A stretch of 6,277 nt of DNA, taken from Anaerolineae bacterium. GTDB taxonomy: Bacteria > Chloroflexota > Anaerolineae > Anaerolineales > Villigracilaceae. The notes under the pieces are model-generated. The model was not told the origin of the DNA and made no database searches. It saw only the letters and a program-made list of their open reading frames with translations. Within the stretch, counting starts at the first letter, position 1. The number at the start of each line of letters is the position of its first letter. A program made the position numbers and the translations under genes. Shown in pieces: positions 4,476 through 6,277 of this stretch. Location of the stretch: NCBI GenBank assembly GCA_017303735.1, contig JAFLCF010000234.1:1-6277 (forward strand), in the 5' to 3' direction.

Positions 4476-5987
4476 ATGGCTGAATACAACTCCCTTGAAA
4501 AAATCCGTTTGCAGAAAGTGGAAGAACTCCGCGCCGAAGGCGTGGAGCCGTACCCCACACGCGCCAAGCGGACTCACACCAGCGCACAGGCGATTGCCGA
4601 GTTCGAAAAGGATGAGACGGTTGAAGTGAAAGTCACACTCGCCGGACGCATCCGTTCCATGCGCCCCAAGGGAAAGTTGTGCTTTGCTCACATCGAAGAC
4701 GGTGATGGCAAGATTCAGTTGTTCCTACGCGTGAATGAAGTGGGGGAGGATCGCCTCGCCTTCTTCAACAAAATGTTCGACCTCGGCGATTTTGTCGAAG
4801 CGACTGGCATCATGATGCGCACCAAAGCCGGCGAGCCTTCGCTTCAGGTTTTGGATTTCAACCTGCTCGCCAAATCCATTTCTCCTCTGCCCGCTGACAA
4901 AGATGTGACTCAGGAAGACGGCACAGTCGTCCGCTATGCCTCACTGGACGACCCTGAACTACGCGCTCGTCAGCGTTATGCCGACCTGGCTGTGAACTCA
5001 GACGTGCGCGAAACCTTCCGCAAACGCGCCAAACTGGTCAAAGCGCTGCGCACATTCCTTGATGACCATAACTTCCTCGAAGTGGAAACGCCCATCCTCC
5101 AGCCCTTGTACGGCGGTGCTGCGGCACGTCCGTTCACCACACATCACAACGAACTTGACCAAGATATGTACTTGCGCATTTCGTTCGAGTTGTATCTCAA
5201 ACGTTTGCTCGTCGGTAATTTGGAACGGGTCTATGAAATTGGGCGTGACTTCCGCAATGAAGGCGTGTCCTTCAAGCACAACCCTGAATTCACCCAACTT
5301 GAATTCTATTGGGCATACGCGGACTATTTGCAAGTGATGGAACTCACTGAGCAGATGGTGGCATACGCTGCCGAGCAAGTGACCGGTTCCACCAAGGTCA
5401 CATTTGGTGAACATGAATTGGAATTCAAACCGCCATGGAAACGTGTTGAAATGCGCGTCGGCATCCTTGAAACCAGCGGCATTGACATTGCCGAGCACAA
5501 AACGGCTGAGGCGTTGTTCAAGGCGATTAAAGAGAAACTGCCCAAGGCGATGCCTGATCCGAAGTCCACTCGCGGCAAGTTGATCGATTTCCTCGTGGGT
5601 GAATATCTCGAGCCGACCCTCATCCAGCCGACCTTCCTTTATAACTACCCGCGCGATATTTCGCCGTTGGCAAAGTCCATGCCCGGTGACCCGCTCACGG
5701 TGGAGCGCTTCGAAGGCTATGTGGCAGGCTTTGAGTTGTGCAACGCCTTCACCGAGTTGAACGATCCGCTCGACCAGGAACAGCGCTTCCTCGAAATGGG
5801 ACGTGACTATGCTGACGGCGACGAAGAAAAGCAGCCGCTCGATGAAGATTATCTGCGTGCCATGCGCTACGGCATGCCGCCCAATGGCGGCTTCGGCATG
5901 GGTGTGGACCGTCTGACGATGGTGCTGACGAACAAACACTCCATTCGTGAAGTGCTCTTGTTCCCGGCGCTGCGAAAAGAAGAATAA
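4476..5987 (+). CDS. lysS: lysyl-tRNA synthetase, class II
   Basis: A 503-residue enzyme that charges tRNA-Lys with lysine using ATP. The N-terminal anticodon-binding OB-fold covers about 54-134 and the catalytic domain about 180-500. Class II motif 1 lies around FLEVETPIL (200-208), motif 2 is FRNEGVSFKHNPEF (259-272) with the ATP-binding Arg260, and motif 3 is GGFGMGVDRL (471-480) with Arg479. The C-terminal IREVLLFPALR is typical of LysRS. The ATG at 4476 has AGGA 6 nt upstream and begins with the usual LysRS N-terminus; the open frame extends 26 codons further back through the REP-like repeat and is not coding there. Departures from the E. coli type: ISFEL where IAPEL is usual (235-239), and an extra stretch around DVTQEDGTVVRYASLDD (143-159). 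A strong terminator follows the stop. Family certain. Confidence 0.96.
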   Translation: MAEYNSLEKIRLQKVEELRAEGVEPYPTRAKRTHTSAQAIAEFEKDETVEVKVTLAGRIRSMRPKGKLCFAHIEDGDGKIQLFLRVNEVGEDRLAFFNKMFDLGDFVEATGIMMRTKAGEPSLQVLDFNLLAKSISPLPADKDVTQEDGTVVRYASLDDPELRARQRYADLAVNSDVRETFRKRAKLVKALRTFLDDHNFLEVETPILQPLYGGAAARPFTTHHNELDQDMYLRISFELYLKRLLVGNLERVYEIGRDFRNEGVSFKHNPEFTQLEFYWAYADYLQVMELTEQMVAYAAEQVTGSTKVTFGEHELEFKPPWKRVEMRVGILETSGIDIAEHKTAEALFKAIKEKLPKAMPDPKSTRGKLIDFLVGEYLEPTLIQPTFLYNYPRDISPLAKSMPGDPLTVERFEGYVAGFELCNAFTELNDPLDQEQRFLEMGRDYADGDEEKQPLDEDYLRAMRYGMPPNGGFGMGVDRLTMVLTNKHSIREVLLFPALRKEE

Positions 5988-5998
5988 ATATGACGGCA

Positions 5999-6043
5999 GG
6001 CCGCCGACGACAGACCACAGTCTGCCGTCGTCGGCCTTTTTTT
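5999..6043 (+). terminator. intrinsic terminator of lysS, built from 7-bp units
   Basis: A 17-bp stem with two mismatches (5999-6015 with 6020-6036) and a CACA loop is followed by seven T's (6037-6043), starting 11 nt after the lysS stop. The sequence from 5992 to 6036 also reads as consecutive 7-bp units (GACGGCA, GACGACA and GACCACA in one sense, GTCTGCC and GTCGTCG in the other). A competing 8-bp pairing, GACGGCAG (5992-5999) with CTGCCGTC (6022-6029), is possible. Confidence 0.88.
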
Positions 6044-6083
6044 ATCACCCAAAGGTGGGACCTAGCTTTTATGACCTTGGGGG

Positions 6084-6114
6084 GAGACATTTCTGAAACA
6101 CCTCTGCCTATAAT
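6084..6114 (+). promoter_or_regulatory. promoter of the last gene
   Basis: A perfect TATAAT lies at 6109-6114. The -35 is weak: GAGACA (6084-6089), at 19-bp spacing, is the best match. The predicted transcript start is near 6121, giving a leader of about 58 nt. Confidence 0.55.
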
Positions 6115-6125
6115 GGGTTTATTCA

Positions 6126-6160
6126 AACAGATGACAGCCGCGTGGCGAATGTCATCTGTT
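6126..6160 (+). promoter_or_regulatory. leader hairpin before the last gene
   Basis: A perfect 11-bp stem: AACAGATGACA (6126-6136) with TGTCATCTGTT (6150-6160). Inside it GCC and GGC form a second 3-bp stem with a GCGT tetraloop and a GAA bulge. It begins about 5 nt from the predicted transcript start, ends 8 nt before the Shine-Dalgarno AGGAG, and has no T-run, so it is not a terminator. Confidence 0.6.
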
Positions 6161-6178
6161 ACTTTGTCAGGAGAGAAA

Positions 6179-6277
6179 ATGTCTGAGTTGGAATTGATGA
6201 AATTTTATGAATTCGATAGTGCTGACCTGGCTGCCAATCGCCGGGGAGTGCTATCTGAAAAGCAGGAAAAGGAAATT
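6179..6277 (+). CDS. unrecognised gene, N-terminal fragment
   Basis: Only the first 33 codons are in the window and the frame is open to the edge. The ATG at 6179 has a strong AGGAG (6169-6173) 5 nt upstream, a perfect -10 box about 65 bp upstream and a structured leader, so it is a real gene start. The visible part is highly charged and probably helical, with ADLAANRRGVLSEKQEKE at its end. I vaguely recall similar 'DL..NR.G.LS..Q' N-termini on uncharacterised, often membrane, proteins, but this is not enough to assign a family. No signal peptide or membrane segment is seen in these residues. Confidence 0.7.
   Translation, partial: MSELELMKFYEFDSADLAANRRGVLSEKQEKEI

Noticed and set aside
4998..5939. 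313-codon open frame antisense to lysS
   Set aside because: It lies fully inside lysS, has no recognisable domain and no credible ribosome binding site, and is the kind of long antisense frame expected opposite a GC-rich conserved gene.
6046..6060. Small hairpin CCCA/TGGG after the lysS terminator
   Set aside because: Only four base pairs; expected by chance.

Overview
The window looks like chromosomal DNA from a free-living bacterium, most plausibly a Chloroflexota of the Anaerolineae type. This is inferred from the greA-lysS pair, the flavour of the proteins and the short-period repeats; there is no rRNA or tRNA here to confirm it. There is no phage, transposase, CRISPR array or toxin-antitoxin signature. 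It reads as ordinary core and housekeeping DNA with some interesting regulatory and repeat structure.

Positions 1-2510 hold a minus-strand gene chain, read right to left: a zinc-less MDR-family oxidoreductase (2510-1518), a 110-residue three-helix membrane protein (1528-1196), a ComB-like 2-phosphosulfolactate phosphatase homologue (1199-525) and an RDD-family membrane protein running off the left edge (499-1). Overlaps of 11 and 4 bp and a 25-bp gap with a good Shine-Dalgarno suggest one operon. A separate minus-strand PilZ-domain gene (2951-2565) lies upstream and is separated from the chain by a hairpin terminator.

A 71-bp divergent intergenic region (2952-3022) separates PilZ from the plus-strand genes: a PIG-L/LmbE-type deacetylase (3023-3748), greA (3888-4358), lysS (4476-5987) and the first 33 codons of an unrecognised gene (6179 onward). 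greA has a near-consensus extended -10 promoter and a leader of about 80 nt with two hairpins. A strong terminator with a competing upstream hairpin lies between greA and lysS, followed by a REP-like palindrome just before the lysS ribosome binding site. lysS ends in a strong terminator. The last gene has a perfect -10 box and an 11-bp leader hairpin.

The most unusual signal is short-period, mostly heptanucleotide, repeat sequence at several places: three islands inside the MDR coding region, two of period 7 and one of period 8, and the hairpin forming the lysS terminator, also of period 7. Two of these are folded as inverted repeats. The other main points are the greA leader, which resembles the terminator-bearing greA leader of E. 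coli, and the mutually exclusive hairpins between greA and lysS.
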